62,000 nucleotides of DNA from Phoronis australis (taxonomy: Eukaryota > Phoronida > Phoronidae). Where the stretch lies: positions 3,687-65,686 of the forward strand of contig NMRA01000233.1 in NCBI GenBank assembly GCA_002633005.1, given 5' to 3'. Shown here piece by piece: positions 23,101 through 38,100 of this stretch. How positions within the stretch are numbered: the first letter of the stretch is position 1; every line of letters begins with the position of its first letter. The position numbers were made by a program, and so were the translations under genes. Under the pieces are notes generated by a model. It was not told where the DNA came from. It saw only the letters and a list, made by a program, of their open reading frames with translations, and made no database searches.

Positions 23101-26100
23101 ATGTGCGCTACATCGTACTCCACAACAAGAGAAAAATCTCTGGATGAACACACATGTTGTTGTCACGTGACGTTTGTTTTGAAGGTCGTCTGTGTATGAG
23201 AGTGAGTGAGCGTGCGTGTGCGGGTCATCGACGATAGACTTTTTTGTTACAAAAGGCGGAGGATTATGCAAGAAAATGGCGTTTACTAGATTGTTTTTCA
23301 CTTAAACGGCTGTAACGTGCAAGGTGAGTGCTGGTTAACTCACAGATTTTGTGTGCACAGGCCGACTGTCGTTAGCTCTGCCGTGGAGTATTAATAGTCC
23401 AAGGCTCGATCTACATGTTGGGGACGAAATGAACTACCCGGGCTGTGTGAAATTTCTGGGTCTAACGGAGACACTGACGCAGTGGTCAGTCAGATCGCTG
23501 TATCAAGACTATAGTCAAAATCCAAATTCGTTTTATCGTGTCCCTGTCAATAATAACGGCATGTTAAAGCCTTCTTAATTTTCGTACTTCAGGAACATAA
23601 CAATCACGTGTTTTGTACACATACGCGCACGCCGCAGATCACATCTCGGAAATTGCCGATTTGACGGATGACAATGAATGAACACAATGAAATTAACAAC
23701 GTCGTTTTACAGCTTGTAAGATTCATAATAAAAGTATTTTGAATATTGCAATGCATGTGTTCCAAAATCTAAATAACTTGGGTCCTATATTTTTGTATTA
23801 GTGCGCGCCGAATGAAAGTAATCGTGAGTGTTGCTGTGTTGCAAAATCTCTTATCCTGGGCCGATTTGAAAAATTCAAAGTTGTACTCATATTTGTTTTC
23901 GCTCCTCTTTTCAAATATTACAGTAAAAACTACGTAAAACTCTCACCATAAAAAGTACAGTCTGCTAGCTAGATTGTAATCAGCTGATCATATCCGCATG
24001 AGCGAAGCCAATTATCCTCGCTCGTGACTCGATGACTAGAGCAGCCTGGCGGCATCCCTTTGATCGTGAGCCGAGTGCGACTCAGCCAAGGTGGATAAAT
24101 ACGGTCTAGTTCAATTTTCCATACCCCGCCGTTTACCTTAACCACTGGGGTTAGAACCAATTTTATTTAGTGGGAATGTTCATAGCATGAATTCCGATTT
24201 GGTAAAAATTTAAAGCTGTACGCTTTTTGGTAAGAGAACAGAAAATTAAAAAAAAACAATAGCAATGCAAAGCATTGAAATGCATTCATGACAGGAGCAC
24301 AATCGGTATTTTTCTAGGGATGCTTATTAGTTAGAAAAAAAGAACACCCTTTGGTCCAAAATACAATGAAGCTGTCCGCAAATTGAAAGGCCCTGTTGCC
24401 ATCCTCACAAAAAACCTATCACATCGTCATCTGTCGCCAGCTTCATAGGAACACATCTGCTGACACTCATTAAGATCATGTGCGGGATTCAGGACACATA
24501 GCAGCAGACACCGGACAGACGGGCACTCATGGTTAGAGCACATTCTAAGCTTAACACTTCATTGGCTGAGCGTGCCCATGTACCTGCCATGGTGGGCATT
24601 TGTAAATTGTTTGCTCCTTGACCTAACATTAATGATTGCAAAAACAAAACCAGCAGTCACAGCCAAAGACCCTTACCTGATGATTTACGTCTGATCAGCC
24701 CTACAATAAAAGAAAAACAAAATAACAGCAAAATCTGTGCAGACGATAAAAATTTCCCGCTGTAGTAACGGTAAAATCTCACCAATTAAGAAGAAAATGT
24801 GGCGGAAAGATGATTTTTAAAAATTTTTACATAAAAAAAATAAGAAGTATCAAATAAATGTAATATATCAATTTTAAGTTCTATACCCTACGTATAGCTA
24901 GCAATCGGGCATTATTTTGAGAAATTGTGAGCGTTCACAACAACGTTAGGAACAGTTCAAAAATGAAAAACGATAAACATAATAAGCAATTAAATATTTT
25001 CACTCATTCAAATTAGTTAGATTAAAACAGATCTCTGCATCAACTGAGTTCATAAAGCCTGTGCCAAGTGACTTGATCATTTCAGGCCTTCTTATTTCAC
25101 CTGGCCATAAATGATGTAATATTCAAAGGGTGAAGCAAACTCTTAATAATCACCTGAATGGACCGACACCAGAGATTTGGGGCATGTTTCACATGCGGCT
25201 CCATCACCAGCTACAAAAAATCACGAGAATGTCTTCTTGAGAAATAATAGAAAACATTCAGAAGAAGATGATTCAAACACAATACTGACAACAGATAGTA
25301 AAGCTTAGGTCATAAACAGCCAAACGACTTTTGACAATATTGGAGTTCCAACTTCCTACATCATAGAACAAGAGCAATGAGGAGTGTTCAAATGTGCCCA
25401 CGATAGCACCTCAGTGTGCTTCTATGGGTGTTTTTAGTATCATAAAAATGGCCATTAGAAGGTGCAGAATGCGTCAAACTTGTCCGAATCGAGAAGGTGG
25501 CATAGTCTCTGTAATACACAACTATATGCCACATTTCATGAAAATAAGCCAAGAAACTCCTAAGACATAAAGGCAAACTGTCATAAAAAACAATCGACAC
25601 TATGGGGCACAGCTATAGTCTGACTGATCTGAAACTCATTGTCATCTCTTACCATCCTGTTAAATTACGCAAAGATCCTTCAAAGAGAAAGCCGTAAATG
25701 CAAAACAGCAAAATTGCCAGAATAGTCAAAAACATCAGAAAATAAACATCAGCCGGGTCCTCGCATCAGGAACACAACCGTCAATTTTCATAATCATACT
25801 TTCGAGTGGTTTGGTAGAAAGAGGGGCACACGTAAAAAACATTATGCAAAAGCTTTCACATGGCCACCAGGTGGCACAGAATACATCAAACTTGTCCCAA
25901 AATGGGAGATGTCATCTAATTGCCAAATTTCATGAAAATGCATTTAGAACTCCAAAGATACGGAGGTAAAAAAACACATTGCTATTGGTATTTGGATTAG
26001 TTTGACATTTGTTACCAGTTGTCGTCGGTACCAAAGGATAATATCCTTCAAATTTCACAAAGCTCCTTCAAAGGGTTAAGGAGATTTGGTCTCAGATGCA

Positions 26101-29100
26101 AAACAAAAACAAATCACCACAAGGGGCAACACAGCAGTCGGACCCGTCCGAAATTCTACTTCAGTCATGGCCTCCTTGTCAGGAACACATCAGATTCTAT
26201 AAATTCTCCTAATGAACCTTTAAGCAGTATGGCAGATAGAGAGGTGGACGCCAGGAAAAGAATGCACAAATTACAAAAATGGCCACCAAGTGGTGCAAGA
26301 AACAAATCTGTGCGAAAATGGAGAGATATTGTCATTTCCTTAATAGAAACCTATTTACTGAATTTCGTGAAAATGCATTACTGAAATTCGAAAATACAGA
26401 GGCAAAGTAACGTAAAAAAACATTTTGCTACGAAGGGGGCACAGTGGTATCTGGATCAGTTTGACACTCGATACCGTTTCTCAATGGCTCCTTAGGAATA
26501 CATCTTTCAAATTTCACAAAGCGCCTCCAAAGGGTTAAGGAGATTCAACCGTAAAAAAACACCACTAGGAGGGCTACATATTTGTCGGACCCATCCGAAA
26601 GTCAACATCAGTTGTGGCCTTCTCATCAGCAACACATCCATAAATTTTAATAATGATCCTTTGAGCGCTATGGCAGATAGAGAAGCAGACGCCAGAAAAT
26701 GGATGCAAAAATAACAAAAATAGCAACAAGGTGGCGTAAAATCCAAAAAGGAATGGCATCATCCCTTCAATATCAAAATCCTGTTTGCTGAATTTTATGA
26801 GAATTTGTCAAGGAACTACGAAGATACAGAGGCAAATGTAAAAAAATAAATTGCCACTAGGGGCCACAACAGTAACAGAAATCAGATTGGTCTGAAACAC
26901 GTCATCTGTCGTCAGCCACACAGGAAAAAACATGCGAAATTTCATATAAATACATGGATACACAAAAATGGGAAGTATTTGTTTGACAGGACCAAGGGCC
27001 TTTTGTGGTCAGTCTACAGCTCAAAAAATAGCACTTCACACGCACCCTCCAGGTGTTTCTTTGCAGGTAGGAGTCTGTATGACTGGTTGTGACCTAGACT
27101 TTAGGCAATCAGATAAAGACCTATTGTGCCATTCACTTGAAATTGCTCATGGTACCAACTCAACTCAACATATCTGGGCCCGAAATCCATCTCGTAAACA
27201 CGAACTCAAACTTTTATTTCTAGCACTTTACGTTCAACATCCAGTACAAATTTAAGATAATTGTCTATGACTTTTGTGCTACCCAGAGAGAACGATAATT
27301 GACAAAGAATACAGTACACTAAAATCCAACTTCGCATTTAGATGATCCCAACATTAAGGTTACAAAACAAATACAAATATTGCAGTTGTTGAAAGTTACT
27401 ACGAGCTCAATTTCAGTAACCACAATCAAAGCTGCGTATTAACACTGCATGGCAAATAACCAAAACATTAGCACATAAGTTGTAATAGTTCATACTGAAA
27501 AAACTACGCTACAAAGAAGCCGCCACAGGGGGAAAATGTTGCCATGGCTTAAGCCCAGACTTTGTGTTAATCTAGCAACAGTACCAGTTCTGAGGACCAC
27601 AAATGAGATAATGTCATGCGGTACTACTCCGTTGTTTATTTGTTGTCGTTGTTGCACTGACTCCTGAACAACTTCAATAATGGTCCCCATATGTTGAAAA
27701 CAAAAGAGAGGTAACAGCTATTTTTTAATTTTGAAAGCAGTTACGACGGTCAGTTGCCTTTTATTACGATTGACATGCACACACAAGCCTGTTTATAACA
27801 CGTCATGCACAATACACATAGACTAGCCATTTACTGGCAGTTAAGTGGATTCCTAAATTGATGCAAAGGACTTGCAACGACAGAAGAAAATAAAATCAAG
27901 CCTGAGACTATATTAAAACCTACATTACCTGAACCATTCCTTGAAATAACGACTGTAACAGAAATAGGAAATAAAGTTTGAACAAACATCATCAAAAAAT
28001 TGTTCTTGAAATGTGTAGCATCAAAACAAAAATGGGAAATCTGACCAAAATTATCAATTCCCTTTTAGAGAAGAACACAGCAGGAAATGTACTTTAAAGA
28101 GATATTATGGGTGAAAAAAGTGGTTTTAAAAGATAAGTCTGTTGGCAGACTTGAACCCTCAACCCGGCAAAACAGTTGCGGTATAACATTCTTCTACATG
28201 GGTTAAATTCCCTTGGTAAGTGCTGGCATACTTTAAGCGTACTTAACTGATTAAAAAGCCACCGACTGTGGACTTCACTAAATGGGACAATCCTGAGGTT
28301 TACATGGTCAGGTGGGAGTATACTTGACTAGTGGGAGTTTGTACGGACATGTATAAATGCCCATGTCCAATTTTCTACCCCCCCCAAATATTTGCACTAT
28401 GAATAACTCAAAACCTATAGGAGTTTACAGGGCAAAACACAGTATATTCGTCTCTGTACAGACATAAAGACTGAAAGACAACTACCGTTATGATAACCCC
28501 AATGTGCTTTTGACCGTGGATAAAAACAGCCTCCTTAGCACACACCAAAAAACTTACCACACATCTATGTGGGTGTACGCACACACACACGCACACACAT
28601 AACCAAGGAAATTGAACCCCAGCCAATCTGAGCTGCTCTTGCAACAGCCAGTTTTTAGTATAAGTGACTGAAAGAAACGACAAGCAGAAAGCGGGGTCCA
28701 AAATTTCGGTCACTTAAGCACTAAAATGTTTGAGAGATGCTTTTCATAGTCAAGTCTTAGACAGCATTTGAACAGGAAATATGAAGTGGATGTACACAGA
28801 ACTTACTCTCTTCAGGTTCACTAGACCGACGGGGCTCTCCTGCACCTATAGAAGAAAACATAAAATGTGTAAACTAGGCAAACAAGTATCAATGAAGAGT
28901 CACCCAAAGCACAGACACACAAGCTGCAAGCAAAAACAGGAGCTTGTATTATATCAAGTTACTAGTAAGATAAGACCAGTTGATACAAATACAGTGATTT
29001 TTCAACTACTAAACACATGGTGGCCAAGTCAAAATTTATTTTGCCAAATTTCTGAACAAAATAAAGATTAAGGCAATTCTGATCTCAATTTGACTGTATC

Positions 29101-32100
29101 TCTATTTGACTGTCGTTTGTACTTAGTAGATACCTCAAAACAACCGTTGGCCAAGTTTCATATTTGCAGCTCAGAAATCAACGTTTAAATATATAGAAAA
29201 TGACAACCTTGGCAACTATTTTTGTGCCGAACAATCACTTGGCTCCCAGATTTTGAGAACCATGCAGTTTAAAGCTTGTTATTCCGTAAAGAAAACTGGC
29301 TCTCAAGATAAAGACCATTGTACATGACTTTTGTCTCATGACTATGAAATGTTATGGGAAGAACCTGTAGACTTCAGAATGCCCAGTTGGTAGTGTCCAA
29401 TTTGGCTGACCTCATTTCAGAGATCAACTACCATTGTTAGTCTCAATAGTAGACAACCAAAAAGTAAGCAGACACTGTTAAACAGAACCATATGGTCTAA
29501 AAATGGGCCACCTTTGATAAATGTACTAAAAATATGAGTTTAATGTACGTGGTATAAATCTGATTGTAACATAAATGTGGTAAAAATGACATTTTTGGTA
29601 AAATTATGACAAACTAGGGTTGACTTCAATTATGAATACTGTTCTTTTATCCACAAGAACACAATTGTTGAATTTCACTAAGTTAAGCTTCTTTGGCCAA
29701 GAAGTTCAGCATATAGGGGGCTACACTTCAAAAAACAATGGCATTAAATGAAAGATTTGCAACAAGAAGTTGTAGATTTAATCTTTATTCTTGAAACAGA
29801 AGTTAGCCAAATGTTGTGAAGAACATTCAAAGGATTGAAAAGATACAGCTGAGGATAATGGCCTACTTATGACAGAGATGACAGCGATATACACCCATAC
29901 TGATGAAATTATGCACTAAGAGCATTCAATCCACTGATCTTTCCATTGAAAGCATTGGAAATGAATAACTCGACAGTTGGTTAATCATCAACACATCTAA
30001 GAGTGAAAGTATTGCAGAAAAGTCTACCATTAATACTTAAACTACTGCTTAAACTAATGAACATTTCTATTGATGACGTTATTTGAATCTTCAAAAAAAA
30101 ATGTATCCACATTTTAACATTCCTTTCATTTACTGACTAACCCTTAAACACTTCTTCCAAACAGAAAATAACTTGTCTGTACTTTCAATAGCTCAATTGT
30201 TGCTTCCAACTGCAACAGAACAAGTTTCTAGCAGGGTTCCAACACTATTTAATCCAACACAACACTTCAAAAATAAATCAGTCATACCATCTGCAGAATC
30301 AGTGGCAGCAAGTTCCATGGCATTTCCGTTTGGATCCTTTTGAGGTACAACTTCACCGCTGGATTCACCTACAAAATACAAATTTAAAAAGTAACACTGG
30401 CCATTCACACAATGCACAATGTGTGTCATCAGACACACAGGTGGAATAACTAATAATCTACAATTAAGGCAATTTGAAATTTTGGCAACCATAAGGAAAT
30501 CCATTGAGAAGTCCCCTGACAACTCTCCTGGTCCTAACAGTAGAAAAATTTTGTGATGACATCCCAACTGGTCATTTCTTAACGAGTAGCCATTCAACTA
30601 CATTAACCTAGTTTGCAGTCATACAGTAACATGTCAGTTGTTCGTAGCAAAATAAATTGCCTAAAATTGTGCTGAAAGCAAAACGGATACTTTCAATGAA
30701 TACATAGCTTATTATATGCTTCAAATATTTTTCAAAATTCTATTCTCAATTTTATAAAGTTAGCATTTTAAAGTGACTTAATTCAAGTGGAGATTGCAAA
30801 ATATGTGTGAAATAAAATATTTTTAAGAGAATCGAGCATCCATAAAAAGAAGAGGCAGGCTAAGATTCAGCATAACACATACATGGGACCGGATTTCGTT
30901 CAATCTTTCTGATTGTCTATCATGAAAAAATGAAACTTGCCTGAAAAACACATGCAATCTACTTGCATGCAACTAGCTAAATTGTGCCAACAGAATTTTT
31001 GACATTTGCATGTAAGAATAAGGTGCTAACCAGACTTAATTAGTCACTCAAGTAAATGCTAAACATTGACTCACAAAAAAACATTCGACTTTCCTCAGAT
31101 TTATACTAAGTCATACTAATTTAAATGCTGTGAGCGTAAACCTGATCCCCGACGCATGCACACTATGACATATATGTGACACATCAGCGTCCATGTTGTA
31201 CAAAGTAATAGTCGACAACAAATGTTCAGCACAAGACAATCAACCAAAGAACGAAACTAATTTCTAATTTCTTCTAAAAGATTTTTGGAAACAAATAAAA
31301 CAAGTTTTTAAGCAAGCCAGGAGCTCGTGATCAGTCCCATAAACTCAAAGTTTTTAACATTCCAAGGAAATGCGCACACAGCCAATCATGCTATGATTCA
31401 GCCACGTAAACGACTGCTAAGAGCCGCACCAAAAACCAGGAGGACAACGTAGCATAAGACGAACAATGCAAAAAATGAAATACAAAAACCCATTTCTTCA
31501 CATTAGATAGCATGATCAAGGTCACGATACCCTTGAAATCACAACGGAGACTGCCAAAACCATTGATTCCGGAATCACCACTGTGACAACTACACGGCAG
31601 ATGGTATGCCTCCAGGATGTTTATTCATATTACGAAACATAGAAATAGGTCAAAGCTGGAAATTCATTGATACTACTGGTATAATCTCGGGCGTACACTT
31701 CTCTGTCAAGGACCATCAAAAAATCTGTCAAAGACGTTTTGCCACTAATCACCATCTTCTCTAGAACTAATGCACTGAGCGATATTCTACTAGATTCATT
31801 CCAGCCACAAACCCTTGTATCAAGTTTCATTAAAATTGTCAAGTAGCTTCAATGTACAAGCAATATCTAAACTAAAATGACTAATGGGGGTGCTAATTTA
31901 GTAGTCGAATCTGCTTGAAAGTCAAAGACAGAGGTGACGTGTATTATACGCAACTAAAACATTTTGTCGAGCACAAAAATTGTTATTGGCGTACTTATTG
32001 CCAAGTCTAAAGTCCAGCAATGCCTTCAACTGACTTGAAAACCCATCTGGACATTCCCACATTTTGTTGACGGTACTATGACATTCGATAGCTGGCATTC

Positions 32101-35100
32101 ACGCTAAGTGCCTCTTAACACGCTTTCTCATTGGCTCAAATGTTTTACAATCAGTTTCAATAAATTACAGTGGTGATTCCAGAATCAAAGCGGTGACTTC
32201 AAGAAACACTACAGTAATTCTGAAAATCACTGCACTGATTTCATGGGTACCAAGACTTTGATTAAAGGGGAGTTTGCCTTTCCATAAAGGAGGCCTCCAA
32301 GTCAAATCAAGCTTAGGGGCTTCAAACATTATGGTCAACCCTGGCCATGCACACTCAGGTCTTTTGGACAACACGACAGCTAATGTATTTGTAACATACC
32401 TCAACCAATACCAACAAAAACATAAATCTAACAGATTTACTTACGTGTTCATCTAATGTTTGTTGTTTTAAGAAAGAGACAGTGGAAATATGAAATGAAC
32501 AAATGCTATGAAAGTTGTTAAAGCGCAGTTATTTACACCTAGAAATAAGAGTACAGGAGAATTTGTTAGAGGATGACCAAACTGCCACATGCCCCCTTGG
32601 AATAAACACATTTTTAAGGCACCTGGAGTTAACTTACCTACACCCTACTATAAAACATGAGATATCGCACCGACAGCACTTTCAAAATTAAATTCCTAGA
32701 TTTGTTGCCATGATTTTGAAATTTAATTCAAAGTGGTGAAACTGGAGAGGTTCCTGAATGAAGACACTCCACCTTCACCTCCCTGTAGAAAAATCTCAAC
32801 CAAATCTAAAGCCTGACCTTGAAAATGAGGTCAAGTTCACCAAATCTGACAGGAACTTGAAGATGCCTCACCAACACCTTTAGTGTAAGCGTAAACCTTG
32901 TTACTGCGAGATATCAGGCCAACAACATTTTCCAAGTTAATATTATGATACTAAATTTCTTACTGTAATCTTGAAAACAAGGTCAAAATCGCTAAAATCC
33001 AGGAGTTGCCAACTCGGTGCACAATTTTTATCAGCATGTGCCTTCTTTGATGTTTGTTTCAGAATAATATGCCTTACTGCAAAGGCTCCTGCTTACGATA
33101 TGAATTCATAATGCATGAAGCCTACATACTGTTACATGCAATATCAACCAAATATAAAGCTTTCTTCTTGAGCTGTGCACCAAAAAATGTGTACGAAGTC
33201 GAATTACAATTTTCTCTCTTTGACCTTGAAAGTGAAGTGAAAGTCGCCAAATTTAACTGGCACCAGCTAGGAGATCTCCTGACCATCTATACGACAAGAT
33301 TTTCTTGCTGTGAACTTTAAAATAAGTTTGCTCTTCCTACACTTTGGTAGAAAACATGAACAAAATCTAAAACTGAGATATTACGGTAACAACCATTTCT
33401 TAAGTCAAAAGTTGAGTTTTTCAATGTGACTTTGAAAATGATGTCAAGGTCACCAAATCTGATTAGAGGTGCTCCAGCTACACCTAGATGCAAAATATGA
33501 ACAAAAACTCATATACGGTATCTCCTTCTTGAGGTAATGAACCGACAAATTCCTTGCAATTTAGAGACGTATGTGATATACAAACATTATTTTGTGAGTG
33601 CTATGCCCCATACTTCACACTAATGGACGTGAGGGGGACAACTCCAACACATTTAAAAACTGCCTTCAGGACTAAAGAAGAAGACATTTTTTTAATGTGA
33701 CAATTTCAGACCATCTGCGTGCGCTAATTGACATAAAACTTATTATTGGTGATAATTCGAGCGAACTGAGACGCAAGTTGGCCATTCATACTGTACCGCA
33801 ACGTCGATCCAGGACCGAAGTTAATCATTTATACTCACAACTCCCCAAAACATCCATTCATTAGTATGAAGGGGCCTAGAGTGAACTGCATGATGGACCT
33901 AGTACAGGTGACAATTCAAGCCAAAACCCAACTAAATTTGTGAACTGAAGCACAAGTTTCAATTACCCCTTTCCTGCCAACAGAAACAAAGAGCCATCTG
34001 GCTGGGCTGCCAACAGTCAAGAGGTACCTATAGTTTTATGACATAACGAGGTGTCATAAAGGATTATATAGAAAACCAAGCAGGCCACTCAGCTGGACAG
34101 AATTCAATGGGTTCTTGTGTTTGCATAAGAGTACTCCAACCATGGCATGCTCATCATCCAACAGTAATTTTTTACCTGGACTGTGTTCTTCATGTAATGA
34201 AAAAATTTTTTGCAATACCGTAGAAGGCAGATTCATGCCCGCTATCAGTTTAGCATAGTTACAAAATATCATCGCAATGTCTAAATAAAACTACTGAACT
34301 TCAAAAAAAAAAAAAAAAAAAATAACACACCACACACAAATTACAATGTTAGAACCAATGTAGGCTTAAATGAAAGCTATTTTTATGAAAGACAGAACTC
34401 CAGTCATGTATACCTCTTACCTTTGAAGAATTTCCTCAATCTCTCTAGACATCCGTACTTCCAACATAAAAAACCACATACACCACCACCAAGACAGCAG
34501 AGCACAATCGTCACACCAACTGCTAACACGACAGTATCAACCACTCCCAACACCACTGGGACAGACGTTTCTGCAAAATAAATGGCAAGTAAAAACATGA
34601 CATATATTTTTAGTTAAACTGAGCCCCAATATTAATCCACTCAACTTCTGGACTTTAAAAAGTTGCTAGGTTGGTAATAATATAAAAATAATTGCAGGCG
34701 GTCAGGTACATGTTGCACCAGAGGTGCGCAGGCTGCTCAGGTGGTCTCATTCCACCAACCACCCAAAACCACTTTTATGCTTTAATTATTAATATATAGA
34801 CAAAGCTTTAATTATTAATATATAGACAAAATCAAGCCGAGGAACTAGAGGCCTGAATCAAGGATAATAATAACCAACTCCACAAATTGTCACATTCTCA
34901 GATTTTTCTGAAATTTTAAGCAAAAATACAACCAGAATGTTATGAAGACCTTTCACTACAAAAACACTTGTTGGTGAACAAAAAGGCCAGAAACGTAATG
35001 ACCCACAAAATGCCATCACAGTTAAGTCTGAGGAAACAGAATATGAAAGACAGGTTTTAGCCACACTAATCAGTGCTAGACAGGGCTTGGAATGACCAAT

Positions 35101-38100
35101 GACAAAAAACATTAAGAATTTACAGCTTATGTATCATTCCACAAATAAACAGGCTTGCATGAATAAAGTCAAAACAAGAGCAACGTGGAGCATTGAAATG
35201 CGCTCACGAATGCATCCCAAATGGTGTGCCTTTAGGGTTGTTCATTTGTGTCATAAACATGGCCACTAGATGGCAATCCATCCGAAAATGGGAACATGTC
35301 ATTGCTTCTTTAATAGAAAGCTACACACTAAATTTCATAGAGATCCATCACCGAACTTCGGAGAAACAAAGGAAAACAGAATAAAATGAAATTGCCACTA
35401 GGGGGCACATTATTCATTGGATCCGCCTGAAAGTGGTCATTGTCTGTTGTTAGCTTCATATAAATAAATCTACTAATCAAATTTTAATTAATGAAGATCC
35501 TGCAGTGGGTTTAGGAGATACAGCTATGGGAGCAAAACAAAACAAAACAAAACAAAACTACCACTAGGAGGCACCACCGTAGTCAAAGTTGTCATCGTCA
35601 ACCGTCCTCTTCACACTGAGACCACATACGCCAATTTTCAAAACCATCCTTAGAATGATTTGGTTGATAGAGGCTGGGGTAGACGCCAAAAAACAGCAAA
35701 AATGGCCACTAGGTGGTGCAAAAAACCTTGATTTCATCCGAAAACAGGAGGATAGGGTCATCTCACCAATAGATGCCTGTATTCAAAATTTTATGAAAAT
35801 CCGTTGAGGACCTTTGAAGATACATAGGTAAACGTAAAACTAAAATTGCCAACAGGGGGCACACCAGTAGTCAGATCCACCCGAAAATCGTCGTTATCCA
35901 TTGTCAACATACTTCTTAAATTTAGTAAAGATCCTGCAAATGGTTTAGAAGATACAGCCATGGGCGCAAAAATGAAACTGCCACTAGGAAGCGCCACAGT
36001 AGTCAAAGTCATAGGAAAATCATCGTCAGCCCTCCACTTCATAGTAAAAACATACATGCCAATTTCTACAATATTATTATCCTGAAAGCGGTTTGGTTGA
36101 TAGAGGGGTGCATGCCAAGAAACAGACTCAAAGACAGTAAATATGGCCACTAGGTGGTGCAAACTAGGTTGAATCCATTTGAAAACAGAAAGATATCGTC
36201 ACCTCACTAACAGAAGCCTGTACGCCAAATGTTATGTAAATACGTTAAGGACCTTCGAAGATACAGAGGTAAATGGAAAAAAATAAAATTGCCACTAGGT
36301 GGTACACCAGTATTCAGATGAAAGTGGTAGTCATATCAATGCACTCACTAAATTTAGTAAAGATCCTGCAAACGGTTTAGGTTTAGCCATAGGCGCAAAA
36401 AATGCCACTAGGAGGCGCCACAGTGGTCAAAGTAGTTGGAAAATCATCGTCAACTGTCCTCTTCATAGTAAGAACATAATGCCAATTTTCACTATCATGC
36501 TTAGAGCGGTTTGGTTGATAGACGAGTGGACGCTCAAAAATAGACTCGAAAACAGTAAAAATGGCCACTACGTTGCGCAAACTACGTCAAAACCATCCGA
36601 AAACGAGAGAATATCGTCTCACTAATAGATGACTGAATACTAAATTTTGTGAAAATACGTTGAGGACCTCCAAAGATACAGAGGTGAGCGTAAAAAACTA
36701 AAATTGCCACTAGGGGGCACACCCGTAGTCGGAGAGGACCGAAATTTGTCGTCATCCGTCATCAGCTTGATAGGACCACATCTGATAAATCTCATCAAGA
36801 TCCTGTCAGGGATTTAGGAGATACAGCTACAGATGCCGGGACATAGATGACGGCAATATAAAAATGTGGGCGCATAATGACAAAAGAGATGAAAAAAACC
36901 GGAAACTGGAAATGAAATAAGAAAATGAAACCAAGAAAGAGGAAATCCTTTCAAAAGAGGACAATTTCAAGCCCTGGCTAGAATCATCAACATCTTTCCA
37001 TAGGCGAAGTTGAATACCATCTCATTTTATACAAACTTTTTGTATGATTCCTAGATTCTTCACCCCTTGACGCACTTGTGGAAGATTCTGTAAATAAAAA
37101 ACAACAATGTAATGACGACATTTGAATAGGGGACATAAAGCAATGGAGACATGAGGCACTCACCCATTCAAATTTCACTGCATTTTTGGCGATATTAAAG
37201 GAGCATGCCACCCAAAAAACAACCTAATTTGTATCAATTTAGATTGAGTAGTTCTACTCCATAATGACATGTACTTTTGCGTTACCTGACACCTGTCAGC
37301 AGACGGAGGTGTTGAAATTATCCAATGACATCATCGGTTCGAACGTAGTCTATTCAGCCCTTCACAACACGCTTACTGGTGTCAAGTTGTCGCTTGAATT
37401 CATCGTTTAACACCAATAAATCATCAAACTTCAATGTAAAACCCTTAAAAATACACCGAGTTCTTATAAAAACGTGTGGTTTTATTTGCTCTTACGGATT
37501 TATTGGTATTTCGACACACCGTAGCCTACAAAGTTCGGCAGGCCAATAAGGTCCGTAGCAGGAGTTTGTTCAGAGATAAATTCGAAGTATTTTCTGTGAG
37601 ATACAGACAGGAGAACCTAGATCTGTGTTGTTTAGACTTGTGATTTTTTGAGTTCTTAACACAAAATGCTCGTTATCCTGGCAAGTGGCTCGGAGCCCGA
37701 TCAGGACATTTCATTCTTCACTACCATAAGCCACTTCCTAAGCATTTCGGGCTCTCGAGGAAGTAAAAAAAATGATATACCCGATTTCCTCGCACCTGCT
37801 TAGTTCGGACAAGCGGGAACGATGCACCGCAACATAGAGGCATTCACTCTGCATATGAACCACTGACGTCGCTGGCATCGTTTCTCACCTTCCTCACAGG
37901 TTAACGCGACACCTCTTGGCAAGGTAAGGTCGACTGTATGCGATGTGGATATAGACCGATTAAGACGGCAAAAAACACTAATTAAATCGGGTGGCATTCT
38001 CCTTTAAGGTAACTCAGATAAGCATTTCACTTTGCTATGGTGTACACAAGTCAATTTAACCATTGTATAGAGAATGACCATCATCTCTACTGGCATCATC

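Noticed and set aside
26019-26384. 121-codon + frame
   Set aside because: Lies within the 440-bp-unit repeat element; not preserved in the other copy.
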